Position numbers and translations under genes: made by a program
Source of the DNA: Ustilago trichophora
Taxonomy: Eukaryota > Basidiomycota > Ustilaginomycetes > Ustilaginales > Ustilaginaceae
Assembly: GCA_900323505.1 (NCBI GenBank)
Contig: OOIN01000001.1
Coordinates: 744,001-808,000, forward strand
DNA length: 64,000 nucleotides
Direction: 5' to 3'
In this document: in pieces, positions 31,554 to 40,884 of the stretch
How the letters are laid out: every line of letters begins with the position of its first letter
How positions within the stretch are numbered: position 1 is the first letter of the stretch
Notes under the pieces: model-generated
What the model was told of the DNA's origin: nothing
What the model saw: the letters and a program-made list of their open reading frames with translations, nothing else
Database searches by the model: none

Positions 31554-32419
31554 TCAATCCTGACCGGAGAGTAGTCGCTGGAGCGATTCTGGAGTGAAAC
31601 GTCTCTTTGGGCTTTCTTCCGCTGGGATGAGGATTGCAGCCACTTTTCTACCTTCCTCGGTGAGCATGTTGTATGTCGATGCTGCGTCGTGCTGTCATAC
31701 GCCATAGTACAATGTATCATTACGAGTTGCCAGAGATTCAAAAAGAAGGTATCAGTAACGAGTCGGTATACAATTGAAGAGAAAAAAAAAGAGGGTTGGT
31801 GACTTACGGTACTCTGTACGTCCAACTGGATACCCAGACCATTCAAGTATTCCCTAACGGGTCCTGGTGGGGGTAGGACTCTCTTTCCTGTTCCAAAGAG
31901 TACGATCTCGGGTCTGTCATCTACGATTTCAAAGATCCCAAAAACCTCCTTGATCTTTTGGGACACCTTCAATTTCGTCCCCGGATTCAACTTTTCGATC
32001 CCCAACCAAGCTTCCCAACCGATCCCAGAAGGAACTGCATAGTCCTGATTAAGCTTCGGATGGTCCCAGAGGAAGACTTGGTTGTTGAGGATCACCACCG
32101 GTTCAGAGAGTACAAGACCATCGTGGAGGGTTAGGGAGGTTTGGGAGGTTGAGGAGATGGAAATGGTGGATGAGGGGTCGGATGATTCGAGAATGTTGAA
32201 AAAGTCATCGTAGACGGTACGGTGTTGACCCGTGTTGGGTTTTCCTCCAGGATCATCGGAGGGGAGAAGAAGCCGTGTTGAGGTGGAGAATGTTGCTTTG
32301 GTCGATGTCGGGTGAGAAAGACGAGTCGGGGTGGTTCTCGAGATGGAGAAGCGGGAAGGAATGCGTAGATACGATGTCGATCCGCGCACAGCGGTACGGA
32401 TGGAGAGAGTCGCTTTCAT
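31554..32419 (-). CDS. NDUFAF3/Mth938-type complex I assembly factor
   Basis: Two exons on the minus strand, 32419-31808 and 31691-31554, give 249 residues. The splice (donor GTAAGT, acceptor GACAG) joins LDVQST to HDAASTYNMLTEEGRKVAA, which recreates the conserved end of the family. FGTGKRVLPPP is the central signature. The first 45 residues are rich in Arg/Ser/Thr with almost no acidic residues, consistent with a mitochondrial presequence. Members help assemble respiratory complex I; that function is inferred. Without splicing, a false C-terminus is read through the intron. Confidence 0.82.
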
Positions 32420-32778
32420 GATGTCTCAAAGACGTACGTCGAAGTTGACAGTGAGATGTCAAGAGTTGACAAGAAGGGTCAAGGGAGAAGGGATACATAA
32501 AAAGTTGGCAGCAGGAAGATGTGGAGTAAATCTGGTCTTGTAAGCTATATCGCGTCACGTGCCCTGCCTGGACCCTTAATCCTCCCTCCTTCCTCCTCAT
32601 CAGCCACTTTCCCACATCCCTCTCACATTCACATTCACACTCACACGACAGCCTAGCAATGCCTCACAACCACAGGTACACACACACACACAAATCCAAA
32701 AACACAAACCGTCTTTCGACCACATCAGCACATTGGCAAGTAACATCTTCAAATTTTTGCCATCGTCTCTCCTGTCCG

Positions 32779-35298
32779 CTACAACCCGAGCACAACCTTT
32801 CCCTCGACCGTACCGCTCTCCCCCATCTTGGCGCGTTTGCGCTCATGAGTCTTCCTATGCCTACTCGCCTGATCCGGTCTCGAGAAGCATTTCCCACACT
32901 CTTCGCACCTAAACGGCTTGTCTCCCGTATGCGTCCTGACATGTTTCGTCAGATTGCTACTCTCTGCAAACGCCTTGCCACATCCAGGAAAACTGCATAC
33001 GAACGGTTTGCTTCCCGTATGAGTCCTCTTGTGGATCGTTAGACTTCCTGCAACGCTGAAAGCCTTGCCGCATCCTGGATAGTCGCAGACATAGGGTCGT
33101 TCGAGAGTATGTGTACGCATATGTTGCGCCAGGGTGTTTTGTTCCGAGAAACGCTTCCCGCACTGGGTGCATTTGAAGGGTCGATCGCCAGTGTGCGTTT
33201 GGATGTGTCGAAGTACTTTTTGCTTCTGGGAAAATTTGGCCCCAGATGCATGCCGCGCACAGCCTTGCCAACGACATTCGTACTCGGCCTTGCCAGATCC
33301 TACGTGCGCGGTTTCAATGTGGTCAGTCAGAGCAGAATGGGAGTCAAAGACGCAAGAACAGCCTTCCCAACGGCAGAAGAGCTGCTCGGTTTCGCTGCAG
33401 AATGCACTGCTGCCCGTGTCGCTATGCTTGCGCTTCTTGCTCCACAGAGCGCTGTCGTTGGTCGAAGTGGAGGACAGGGTGACGCTGCCAGGCGGGTGAG
33501 TGGACGGTGTGGGTGGGAGAAGATGCTCGCCCTTGAGCGAAAAGGGTGGCGCAGAATGCTGTCCCAGATGATCGTGCAAGAGATGCTGCAGGATGGCGAG
33601 CGAAATTTTGTCGTTCTGCGCCGCATTCCCTGCCTTCCAAATCTCGGCTTCGGTCGTGGGTGTGAATGTGCCATACTCGAGCTTCTCCGGCATGGGAACT
33701 TGGTGACAGTCCTTCCAGAGACACTCGAGGTTGTTGGCGGCAGCTGCGCCTTGATGTGCCTCTGCGGCAGTGTGTGCTTGGGCAACTTGCTTTGCTTCCT
33801 GCTCTGTTGCCTGGAGGAACGAATTTTCGACGGGTGTCTGTACACCGTCAGCTGCGTTCTTGCGTGCGAGGTGCGAGTGGTTGACATGAGCCACCAACTC
33901 CTCGACCGTCCAGAATCTCTCGTTGCATCCACCCCACTGGCACAGTTGTGGACGTGCATCCTGGTGCCTTGAGCCAGATTGCATCGCAATCGCATGGTGG
34001 TTGTTTTGCGCATTTGGCATCCAATGAGAATGTGGCGCAGTTGTCTGGCACAGATCCGAATTGCACAGCGTCATGGCGGGAGGCAAGCACCCGCCCTGAC
34101 TACTGTGCAAATGGGGCTGTTCGAACATGCAATCGTTCCATGACTGGAGTCCGGGGAAAATATCCTCAAACGATACGGCGTCGAACGAAGTAGCGCCCAT
34201 GTACTTGGTATCCTTATCATGGGACGTGGGTGCGTGCAACATGGCCGAAGACCACTGTAGCGCGGACGACGGCGAAGCCGACACAGGCTGCGGAGTCGCG
34301 GCAGTGGAGGCGGTCGACGCTCGCGAGCCTGCATAGCCCGCATGGTCTCTTCCAGGTGAAGTGTGATGGGTGGCGTTGGTAATTATGCTTGACGACGGTG
34401 TGTCGGATGGTGGTTGTGGGTGGGCCGAGTCATGAGCACTGTGTGGGTGATGATTGTGGATGGCGGGACTGACTACCTCGGCAGGTGACGGATGGGGGGC
34501 GCTACATGGATATGGTGTCGGTGCAACACAGCACTGTTCTACCGTCGGCGGCATCGAGCAGCAACAGCAGTCCAATAGCTCTTGAAAGCTGCTATACAGT
34601 TGCCCGCCCTCTGCGGTGCCGACCGAGGTGATGGATCCACGACATTCTTTGCACTCTGCATGCCCACGGTGTACATGTTGGCTCGTATGCGGGTGTGAAT
34701 CTACCGCATTGGCCGGCAAGACACCGTCGCAAACGATGCTCACTTTGGCTTTGGGTCCCGGCGAAAGCTCCGGCTCGCAAGCCTCATCCGTACAACAGGT
34801 CGAAATGGTCGGCACAGCAAGGGTCATCGACGAGCAGTCACCATTGGCAGAACACGCCGCCTGAGAGCATGGCGAGCTAGGCACATCAGGACAATCGGTA
34901 TCATCGCAGCATGCGACCACGGCCGAGGAACACACAAGAGCGCTCGTCGACGAACTGGCCGCACCGCAGGTGGGTTCCGTGCAAGCGCTCGAGATGTGGT
35001 GGATATCCGAACAAGGTGAAGAGGGTGCTGATACGGAGCAGTCTCTGCAGTCGGTGGCGCATGCTACTGGTACTGAATGTTCGGCATCGCAGCAAATGAC
35101 GGTGTTGCAGGATTTTTGGGCTGCGGTGAGGTGTTCTTTCGACGAGCTTGGTCGAAGTTGTGTGGGTTGCGACTGTGATGGTAATGGTGCCGATCTGAAC
35201 GAAGGTTTTTTGGGCGTTGGTGGACCCATGACAGGTGCGTCTTGTGGTTGTTGCGGCAGTCGAGGTGACGACAACACACCTTCCGTTGACGCTGCCAT
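32779..35298 (-). CDS. Zap1-like C2H2 zinc-finger transcription factor
   Basis: The product is 839 residues from the ATG at 35298. Five tandem C2H2 fingers form the C-terminus (from CRWQGCARHASG to CEECGKCFSRPDQ), preceded by a separate finger CRWEGCSCVFDS and an earlier one CQWGGCNERF; a further C-x4-C half-finger (CLWKDC) lies between. The spacing and W-x-x-C finger style resemble the Zap1 zinc-responsive regulator of yeasts. The N-terminal 190 residues contain many short Cys clusters (CCDAEHS, CCDDTDC, CCTDEAC) that could bind metal. A role in zinc homeostasis is inference; DNA binding is well supported. No intron is seen. Confidence 0.82.
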   Translation of the reverse strand: MAASTEGVLSSPRLPQQPQDAPVMGPPTPKKPSFRSAPLPSQSQPTQLRPSSSKEHLTAAQKSCNTVICCDAEHSVPVACATDCRDCSVSAPSSPCSDIHHISSACTEPTCGAASSSTSALVCSSAVVACCDDTDCPDVPSSPCSQAACSANGDCSSMTLAVPTISTCCTDEACEPELSPGPKAKVSIVCDGVLPANAVDSHPHTSQHVHRGHAECKECRGSITSVGTAEGGQLYSSFQELLDCCCCSMPPTVEQCCVAPTPYPCSAPHPSPAEVVSPAIHNHHPHSAHDSAHPQPPSDTPSSSIITNATHHTSPGRDHAGYAGSRASTASTAATPQPVSASPSSALQWSSAMLHAPTSHDKDTKYMGATSFDAVSFEDIFPGLQSWNDCMFEQPHLHSSQGGCLPPAMTLCNSDLCQTTAPHSHWMPNAQNNHHAIAMQSGSRHQDARPQLCQWGGCNERFWTVEELVAHVNHSHLARKNAADGVQTPVENSFLQATEQEAKQVAQAHTAAEAHQGAAAANNLECLWKDCHQVPMPEKLEYGTFTPTTEAEIWKAGNAAQNDKISLAILQHLLHDHLGQHSAPPFSLKGEHLLPPTPSTHPPGSVTLSSTSTNDSALWSKKRKHSDTGSSAFCSETEQLFCRWEGCSCVFDSHSALTDHIETAHVGSGKAEYECRWQGCARHASGAKFSQKQKVLRHIQTHTGDRPFKCTQCGKRFSEQNTLAQHMRTHTLERPYVCDYPGCGKAFSVAGSLTIHKRTHTGSKPFVCSFPGCGKAFAESSNLTKHVRTHTGDKPFRCEECGKCFSRPDQASRHRKTHERKRAKMGESGTVEGKVVLGL

Positions 35299-36412
35299 GA
35301 TGATGGAGGAGCAGAGCCGGCCTCGAACTCAGATGGCCTGCATGCGATAGATGTCGTTCTGTGGGTGAAGAAAGATGATGGCGAAGAGTTGGTATCGAGA
35401 GTGGCTGTGCCTACACCGTCGATGGTGTCGAGAATAGCGAGCAGGCCTCTTTCTAGAAAAAAAAAAAAAAGTTGCAAGGCAGGATGCCACTACGCTGCTG
35501 TTGCTGAGAGGAGTGACAGAATGGTTAGAGCTTTAGCGATAAAGTTGAGCGGTATCGGGAGAGTGACGCTTGTACTCCGTGGAAAGTGCTATTCGGTTCC
35601 GAGTGGTTCGAATGTGCAATGCTCCTTTTGCGAAGGTCAGCAAGAGTTTTGCGTTGCCGAGGACTGCGTAGAGTACAGCCGTGGATCAACACTGAGTCAA
35701 GGCGGGGGGAAGGGAGCAAGGCGAGGGGCTGCCGCTAGACTGACGACAGGTCACTTTCGACTCTCTTGCGTTGGTTGTAAGGGTGAGGCTTCAGAAGCAG
35801 CAACGGGGTATGGCTGTGAAATGTGAGGCGAGCCTGTTGATCGTGTCAATTGACAGTAGTGCAAACTTGGGAAACAGCCCAGCAAAGCGAAGCAAAGAAG
35901 ACGAGCGGTTCGAGTTGGTGGGAAGCAGGAGAAGTGTCAAAAGATACGGTCTGAAGCCAAAAAAATGTGTACCTTTGCGGTTATACTGGGCATTGATGCA
36001 CGTTGATAATCGCACAAACCCTTTCTCTTGCTTGTGTCTCACACAGTCCCTGCGCCCGCCCTCTATCCTCAAGAGACATATTTGCAATCACTTCATTCGC
36101 GCGAGAGGATTCTCCCCCACCCTCACTCTTTCCAGACTCCCACATCAGTCCCACCCTAACATTCCGTCATCATCGACCCTCACTCAGCATGTCGCAACAT
36201 CTTAGAGCACAGGGTTCAACCACAATCACAGCGCAGCACTCGCACTCAAACAGTCATTCAGCCGATCTGAATCGTCGGTCACAGTGGTGAATATGGTTCT
36301 GTGCAATCGGCTTTTCTCTCAACAGAATGCAGGTAAAGTACTGTATCTACAAGTAAGTGGTGTGGATTTTTGGCTGTCGTGTGAGCGCATTGGCCTTTGA
36401 CCCAAGATGCGA
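35299..36412. promoter_or_regulatory. Upstream region of Zap1-like gene
   Basis: A 1.1-kb interval between the 3' end of PDX1 and the start of the zinc-finger gene, both on the minus strand. A run of 14 A (about 35458-35471) lies 160 bp upstream of the zinc-finger ATG. No gene is supported in the interval. Confidence 0.45.
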
Positions 36413-37459
36413 TCAGATGAGGTCCCAGAGAGGGTCATCGCTTCGGATGCCCTCCTTGCGTGTGGCACCGGTACGCACTGCCTTTGGTGCAGGTGTGGAA
36501 GAGAAGGTGTAGCCTTCAAGAGCGTTGTCGACGGCCTGCTGGGCGTAAGCCTGAGCTGGAAGTGCTGGTGTGGATGCTGCTGGTGCGGCCTGCTGGCGTG
36601 CCGAACGGGATGAAGAGGCGAGACCACCGATGATGAGCGAGCGGAGGGCGTCTCCTGTGAGTGGCTCTGCGGGGGCAGACTTGGTAGCGGACGCAGCTCC
36701 GCCCTTGGGAGCAGCCTGCGAGGGTCCAAGTACGGCAATGCCACCTTTGGGCTCCTTGAAAGATCCAGTAGGGGACTTGGCCTTGCCGAGGAAAGCGAGA
36801 ACGTCACCCTTGGTGATCATACCACGAACACCGGTACCCTTGATCTTGCTCTCGGCATCCTCGATACCGTTTTCAGCAATGAGACGCTGGACCGAGGGGA
36901 AGAGGGGTCCCTTGAAATGGTGGTGTGCGTTGGAGCTCGAAGCACCTGATGTAGAGGGAGCGGCCGAGCCGGTAGAAGCGGCGGTCTGGGTGGATGGTTC
37001 TGGAGCCGACTTGTCGGAAGTCTGTGCCGACTTGTCTTCGGCAGGCGTGGTGGAAGGAGCTGCGTCATCCTTGGGCACCTCGATATTGGAAATATCATCA
37101 CCTTCCTCGGCGAGCATGGCGATGGTCTTTCCAACGTCGACATCCTTGCTTCCGTCCTGGACAATGATCTTGGCCAGCACACCGTCATCCTGAGCCTCGA
37201 CATCCATGGTAGCCTTGTCCGTCTCGATCTCGAGCAGCACATCACCCGCCGAGAACGCCTGACCCTCCTTTACCTTCCATGCGGCAATACCACCCGAAGT
37301 CATGGTGGGCGACATGGCGGGCATCGAAAACTTGGTGATTGCATTCTGCACCGATGAGGTCGACAGCGCTCGAGTCGCCATTGCCGATCGCGAGCTCGAA
37401 GCAGTCGAGGCGGCGAAAAGCCTCGAGGCGGGCATGAGCATGTTGCGTGATGCCGACAT
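36413..37459 (-). CDS. PDX1: Pyruvate dehydrogenase complex component X (E3-binding protein)
   Basis: Encodes 348 residues. A presequence-like N-terminus (about 35 residues, Arg/Ser/Ala-rich) is followed by a lipoyl domain starting ITKFSMPAMSPTM, with the lipoylated lysine in ETDKATMDVEA. An Ala/Pro/Ser linker leads to a peripheral subunit-binding domain (PSVQRLIAENGIED to GMITKGDVLAFLG). The large catalytic acyltransferase domain of E2 is absent, so the protein is the E3-binding component rather than E2. It tethers dihydrolipoamide dehydrogenase to the complex in the mitochondrial matrix. It ends in SDDPLWDLI. Confidence 0.88.
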   Translation of the reverse strand: MSASRNMLMPASRLFAASTASSSRSAMATRALSTSSVQNAITKFSMPAMSPTMTSGGIAAWKVKEGQAFSAGDVLLEIETDKATMDVEAQDDGVLAKIIVQDGSKDVDVGKTIAMLAEEGDDISNIEVPKDDAAPSTTPAEDKSAQTSDKSAPEPSTQTAASTGSAAPSTSGASSSNAHHHFKGPLFPSVQRLIAENGIEDAESKIKGTGVRGMITKGDVLAFLGKAKSPTGSFKEPKGGIAVLGPSQAAPKGGAASATKSAPAEPLTGDALRSLIIGGLASSSRSARQQAAPAASTPALPAQAYAQQAVDNALEGYTFSSTPAPKAVRTGATRKEGIRSDDPLWDLI

Positions 37460-38224
37460 TGTTTTGACCGTTGGAATATGACCTGGCTACTCGTTGAACG
37501 ATGATGCCGAAGAAGAAAAGATGGAGATGGCGGTGTGGTGAACAAGAAGGAGCGAAGAACAACACAAAGACGCGCACAGATTTGACCGATGTGTCGCCGC
37601 TGCTGCCTTGCCACGCTTGTTTCCACCAAATCGATTATCGGCAAGAAGAAGTCTGCCAAATCAGAAAAAAAAAAAAAAAAAAAAAGTCAGCCTCTCAGCG
37701 TCCGCCCTCTTTTGCCTATTCCGAAGAATCAGGAAAATCAGAAATCAAGAAAACTCCACCCGATACACGCCCAAAAAAAAATTCACCGTTGCAGTCTAGA
37801 GGAAGAAAAAGGGTCTTCTCGGAGACCAGCGCGTCTTTCCTCTGTATATTGTCTTTTTTTTGTTGGGGACTCCTGATCCGCCCGATTCCGAGATTGGCAT
37901 TGTTAGGTCGTGGATCGGGACGGACCTTTCCATCAGCGACCTGTCCCGCACTTCAACTCGAAAAGAGTGTACGTACATTGAAGCCTAACGAGCCCAGGTC
38001 GATCCGATAGACGCTCGTTCGACCCAATAAGATGTTAGCCATGTCAACGATGCCATTTAGGACAGGGAGACAGCGAGAACACGCTCTCTGCCTGAACAGC
38101 GAGAGGTACTGACACAAACATGATTGCGAATGCGTATTGTCAAAAAAAAACAAGGCCTAATGCTGTACAAGGGCCATCACTATCGACCACAGAGAGCTGT
38201 GTAAAGGGGAAGCCATGGTGCGCA
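37460..38224. promoter_or_regulatory. Intergenic region upstream of PDX1
   Basis: A 20-A run (37666-37685) lies about 200 bp upstream of the PDX1 start codon. The remainder, up to the end of the RPA34-like gene, shows no gene. Confidence 0.45.
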
Positions 38225-39106
38225 TCACTCCTTCTTGGACTTTTTCGACTTCTTGTCGTCCTCCGACTTGACCTTGCGCTTCTTATCCTTCTTCTCCTTG
38301 CTCTCCTCTCTGCTTTCACTGGCAGCCTCTTCCGTCTCTGTGGCAGCATTTCGGCTTCCAGCAGGCTTAAAATTGCCCTTGAGCAAATGCCATGGCTGTT
38401 GTGGCAGTTTCTTCTCCTCGAATCTGTTACTCGTCTCCTTGACCTTCTCCGCCTTGGTCGTTTCTGCCGGGCTTGCAATTGTCAAATGCAGGCATCTCGA
38501 CACTTTGACCGGTGCCAATACCAACTTTCCATCCTCCTTTCCATCTCCTGCCGGGACCAGCAACTTCAAGCTCTCCAATTCCGATGCGGCACCTTGATCC
38601 GATGCAACGTTCTCGTCCTCCTTGCTTGCGTTCTCCGAAGCCATAGCGATGAGTTGCGAATCGGCGCTGGATTGGGCTTTTTTCGACTTGCCCTTGACAG
38701 CTGACGAAGACGAGGCGTAGAAGTTGTATCTGTCGACAATGCTCGATGAAGATGTGGGTACTTCGATGGATCCCAAGGGCTTGGATGCGGATGTGAGGTC
38801 GAAAGTGTCGCGAGGAATATCGATGACGATGCCGTCAAGTTGCGAAGGGGAGAGACCTGCGGGGATGCGTACCGCCCAGAGCTGCTGTTCTTTCGAAGCA
38901 GTCAGCTTCTTCTGCAGGAAGGGAGAGGATGAGGCAAACGAGACGGCCTCAAAGCCACGAGGTGGTCGGTAGCCAATGTTGGAAAGATTGCGAGAGGCTG
39001 GGAGCTTTGAAGTGGATACCGAAGCGGTTTGGGCTTCAACAGACGAGCCGCTGCTCGAGCTCGACGAGGAGCTGGATTCCGAGTCGGAACGCGATCGCTT
39101 CGACAT
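38225..39106 (-). CDS. RNA polymerase I subunit RPA34.5-like protein
   Basis: Encodes 293 residues. The N-terminus is a Ser-rich acidic stretch. The middle fits the RPA34/PAF49 family: RPPRGFEAVSF, a QLWAVRIPAGLSPSQLDGIV strand region, a tyrosine-containing middle, and KLVLAPVKVSRCLHLTI. The last 60 residues are a Lys/Glu-rich tail typical of nucleolar proteins. The family member pairs with RPA49 as a TFIIF-like subcomplex of Pol I. Identity rests on the pattern of weakly conserved segments, so it is moderately sure. Confidence 0.7.
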   Translation of the reverse strand: MSKRSRSDSESSSSSSSSSGSSVEAQTASVSTSKLPASRNLSNIGYRPPRGFEAVSFASSSPFLQKKLTASKEQQLWAVRIPAGLSPSQLDGIVIDIPRDTFDLTSASKPLGSIEVPTSSSSIVDRYNFYASSSSAVKGKSKKAQSSADSQLIAMASENASKEDENVASDQGAASELESLKLLVPAGDGKEDGKLVLAPVKVSRCLHLTIASPAETTKAEKVKETSNRFEEKKLPQQPWHLLKGNFKPAGSRNAATETEEAASESREESKEKKDKKRKVKSEDDKKSKKSKKE

Positions 39107-39611
39107 TGTGTGTGAGTGTATACGTGGTATGAGTTACTACAAATCCGATCCGGTCTGTATATGATAGATAGTCCTTTGAAAGGGTCGCAGTTGACGGTTT
39201 TGTGATCGTCGTGTGTTGAATTCTTCGTCAAGGTCGGCACTGTAGTTGATGATAGGTAGCAGCGGTGTTGGAAGTTTGGCTTGAGAAGAAGCTGATGTTG
39301 AACAAAGTTAGGTTTTGACTTTTTCCAGAGGTCTCCTGCAGCTGCCTTCTTCCAAAAAAAAAATTCAGACGCGCTGAACAGCAAAAAGTCAGGGTCTGTC
39401 AGGATTATGTAATTGCCTTTTTGCCCCTCCTCCACTTTTTCTGGATATGCAGCGACACTCGCCTGGTTGAAAGGTCAAAGCCGTAACCGCAACTCTCCCG
39501 GAAGCGAACACCTTCTTGCGTAAACAATCTCTTTGTCAACCGAAAGGAAGGCTCTTCGTGCTCTATCACTACCATCATCTCCCCGCACATTGCCAAAGCA
39601 ACACCGTCAAC
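39107..39611. promoter_or_regulatory. Divergent promoter region, RPA34-like / SDR
   Basis: 505 bp between divergent start codons. No gene or clear TATA box is visible. Confidence 0.4.
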
Positions 39612-40763
39612 ATGGATCTCGTACAAGCGCTATTCGAAAAGGTTGGTGTACCGATACCCGACACCAAGACTCTCTCTCTCCTTGGCACACTCCTCTGCGT
39701 TGGCCTCACCCTCCCCCTCGCGGTCATGTTCCACTTCTCCGCTCGCCCTCGCACACAATGTATCAAGATCTACCACGAACGTGTGCTCATTCTTGGCGCC
39801 TCCAACGAGCGCGGGGTCGGTGAAGCTCTTGCCCTGCAATATGCCCGGCGAGGCTGTCGAGATCTCATCCTGGTGGGACGCAACTTGGAAGGTCTCGAAG
39901 CTGTTAAAAAGCGCTGTATCGAGCAGGCTATTCAAGGAGAGGAGTATGACATGTCCGATGAGGCCCCTGGTGATGAGGCCAAGCTGAAGCACGATACGCG
40001 GATTCACTGTATCGCTGCGGATTGCGCCAAAGCAGAGGATGTGGATCGATTGCGAAAACAGGTCTCAGCGAAATTCAAGGGTCTGGATACGCTACACATC
40101 TGTTTTGGCGTCTCTGCCCTGTTGCCGCTGTTGGGAGTTGCAGGGGTAGATCCAGTTCGACCGACCGACAAGCAGGATAAGACCAAGATATACGCAGACA
40201 GATCTGGCTTGGAAGCTGTCCAACAGGCCGTAGCAAGTGCATCCAACGTCAACGTTGCCGGAACAGCCATTTGCCTAGCCGCATTCCTACCCATGCTCCA
40301 GACCACATCCGTCTACCCCGCAGTCATCCTCATGTCTTCAGCAGCTGCGCTTTTCGCCACACCCACACGCTCGGTATATGCTGCTACAAAATCAGCCCAA
40401 CTCTCTCTCTTCCGTTCGGTCGCAATCGAAGCTCAAGCACACGCTGAAGTCGACCCTGATACAGCTAAACGTAGAGCCAAAGTTCGCTTCCTCTCCATCT
40501 GCCCCGGTACCATCGCAACTTCGTTCCGTCATTCTGCCGTCGATCTCGATCGAAGCAAGGCAGACATGCCAGACGATCTGGCTTGGGTCAAAGGCGAAAA
40601 AATGCTCACCTCGGCAGACGTAGCTCACAAAACCATCTTTGCTGTCGACAGATATACACAAGGTGTCATCACTCTACCTCCCTTCTACGCATTTGCAACT
40701 TGGATCGATAAGATCTTCCCTAGCTTCACGGCCAAAGAGGCCAGGAAAAAATATGCCTACTAA
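39612..40763 (+). CDS. Membrane-anchored short-chain dehydrogenase
   Basis: Encodes 383 residues from the ATG at 39612. A hydrophobic helix at about residues 21-40 (LLGTLLCVGLTLPLAVMFHF) should anchor it in the ER or another membrane. The Rossmann motif is altered from TGxxxGIG to GASNERGVG, and the usual NNAG is replaced by CFGVSA. The catalytic Ser (LMSSAAA) and YAATK are kept, with CPGTI after them. The arrangement resembles 11-beta-HSD-like or ketosphinganine-reductase-like SDRs. Substrate unknown; enzymatic activity is likely but the altered cofactor loop leaves doubt. Confidence 0.82.
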   Translation: MDLVQALFEKVGVPIPDTKTLSLLGTLLCVGLTLPLAVMFHFSARPRTQCIKIYHERVLILGASNERGVGEALALQYARRGCRDLILVGRNLEGLEAVKKRCIEQAIQGEEYDMSDEAPGDEAKLKHDTRIHCIAADCAKAEDVDRLRKQVSAKFKGLDTLHICFGVSALLPLLGVAGVDPVRPTDKQDKTKIYADRSGLEAVQQAVASASNVNVAGTAICLAAFLPMLQTTSVYPAVILMSSAAALFATPTRSVYAATKSAQLSLFRSVAIEAQAHAEVDPDTAKRRAKVRFLSICPGTIATSFRHSAVDLDRSKADMPDDLAWVKGEKMLTSADVAHKTIFAVDRYTQGVITLPPFYAFATWIDKIFPSFTAKEARKKYAY

Positions 40764-40791
40764 TCTCTCAGATGTATTCGTAGCATGCTTT

Positions 40792-40795
<4 letters not shown>

Positions 40796-40824
<29 letters not shown>
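40796..40824. repeat. A29 homopolymer
   Basis: A run of 29 A between the convergent 3' ends of the SDR gene and the acidic-protein gene. Length may be inexact owing to sequencing slippage. Confidence 0.85.
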
Positions 40825-40828
<4 letters not shown>

Positions 40829-40884
40829 GTTTGTAAAGATGCATTCCTGTTGTGTGATTACAATGACGCTGGGTTGCGAGGGTA

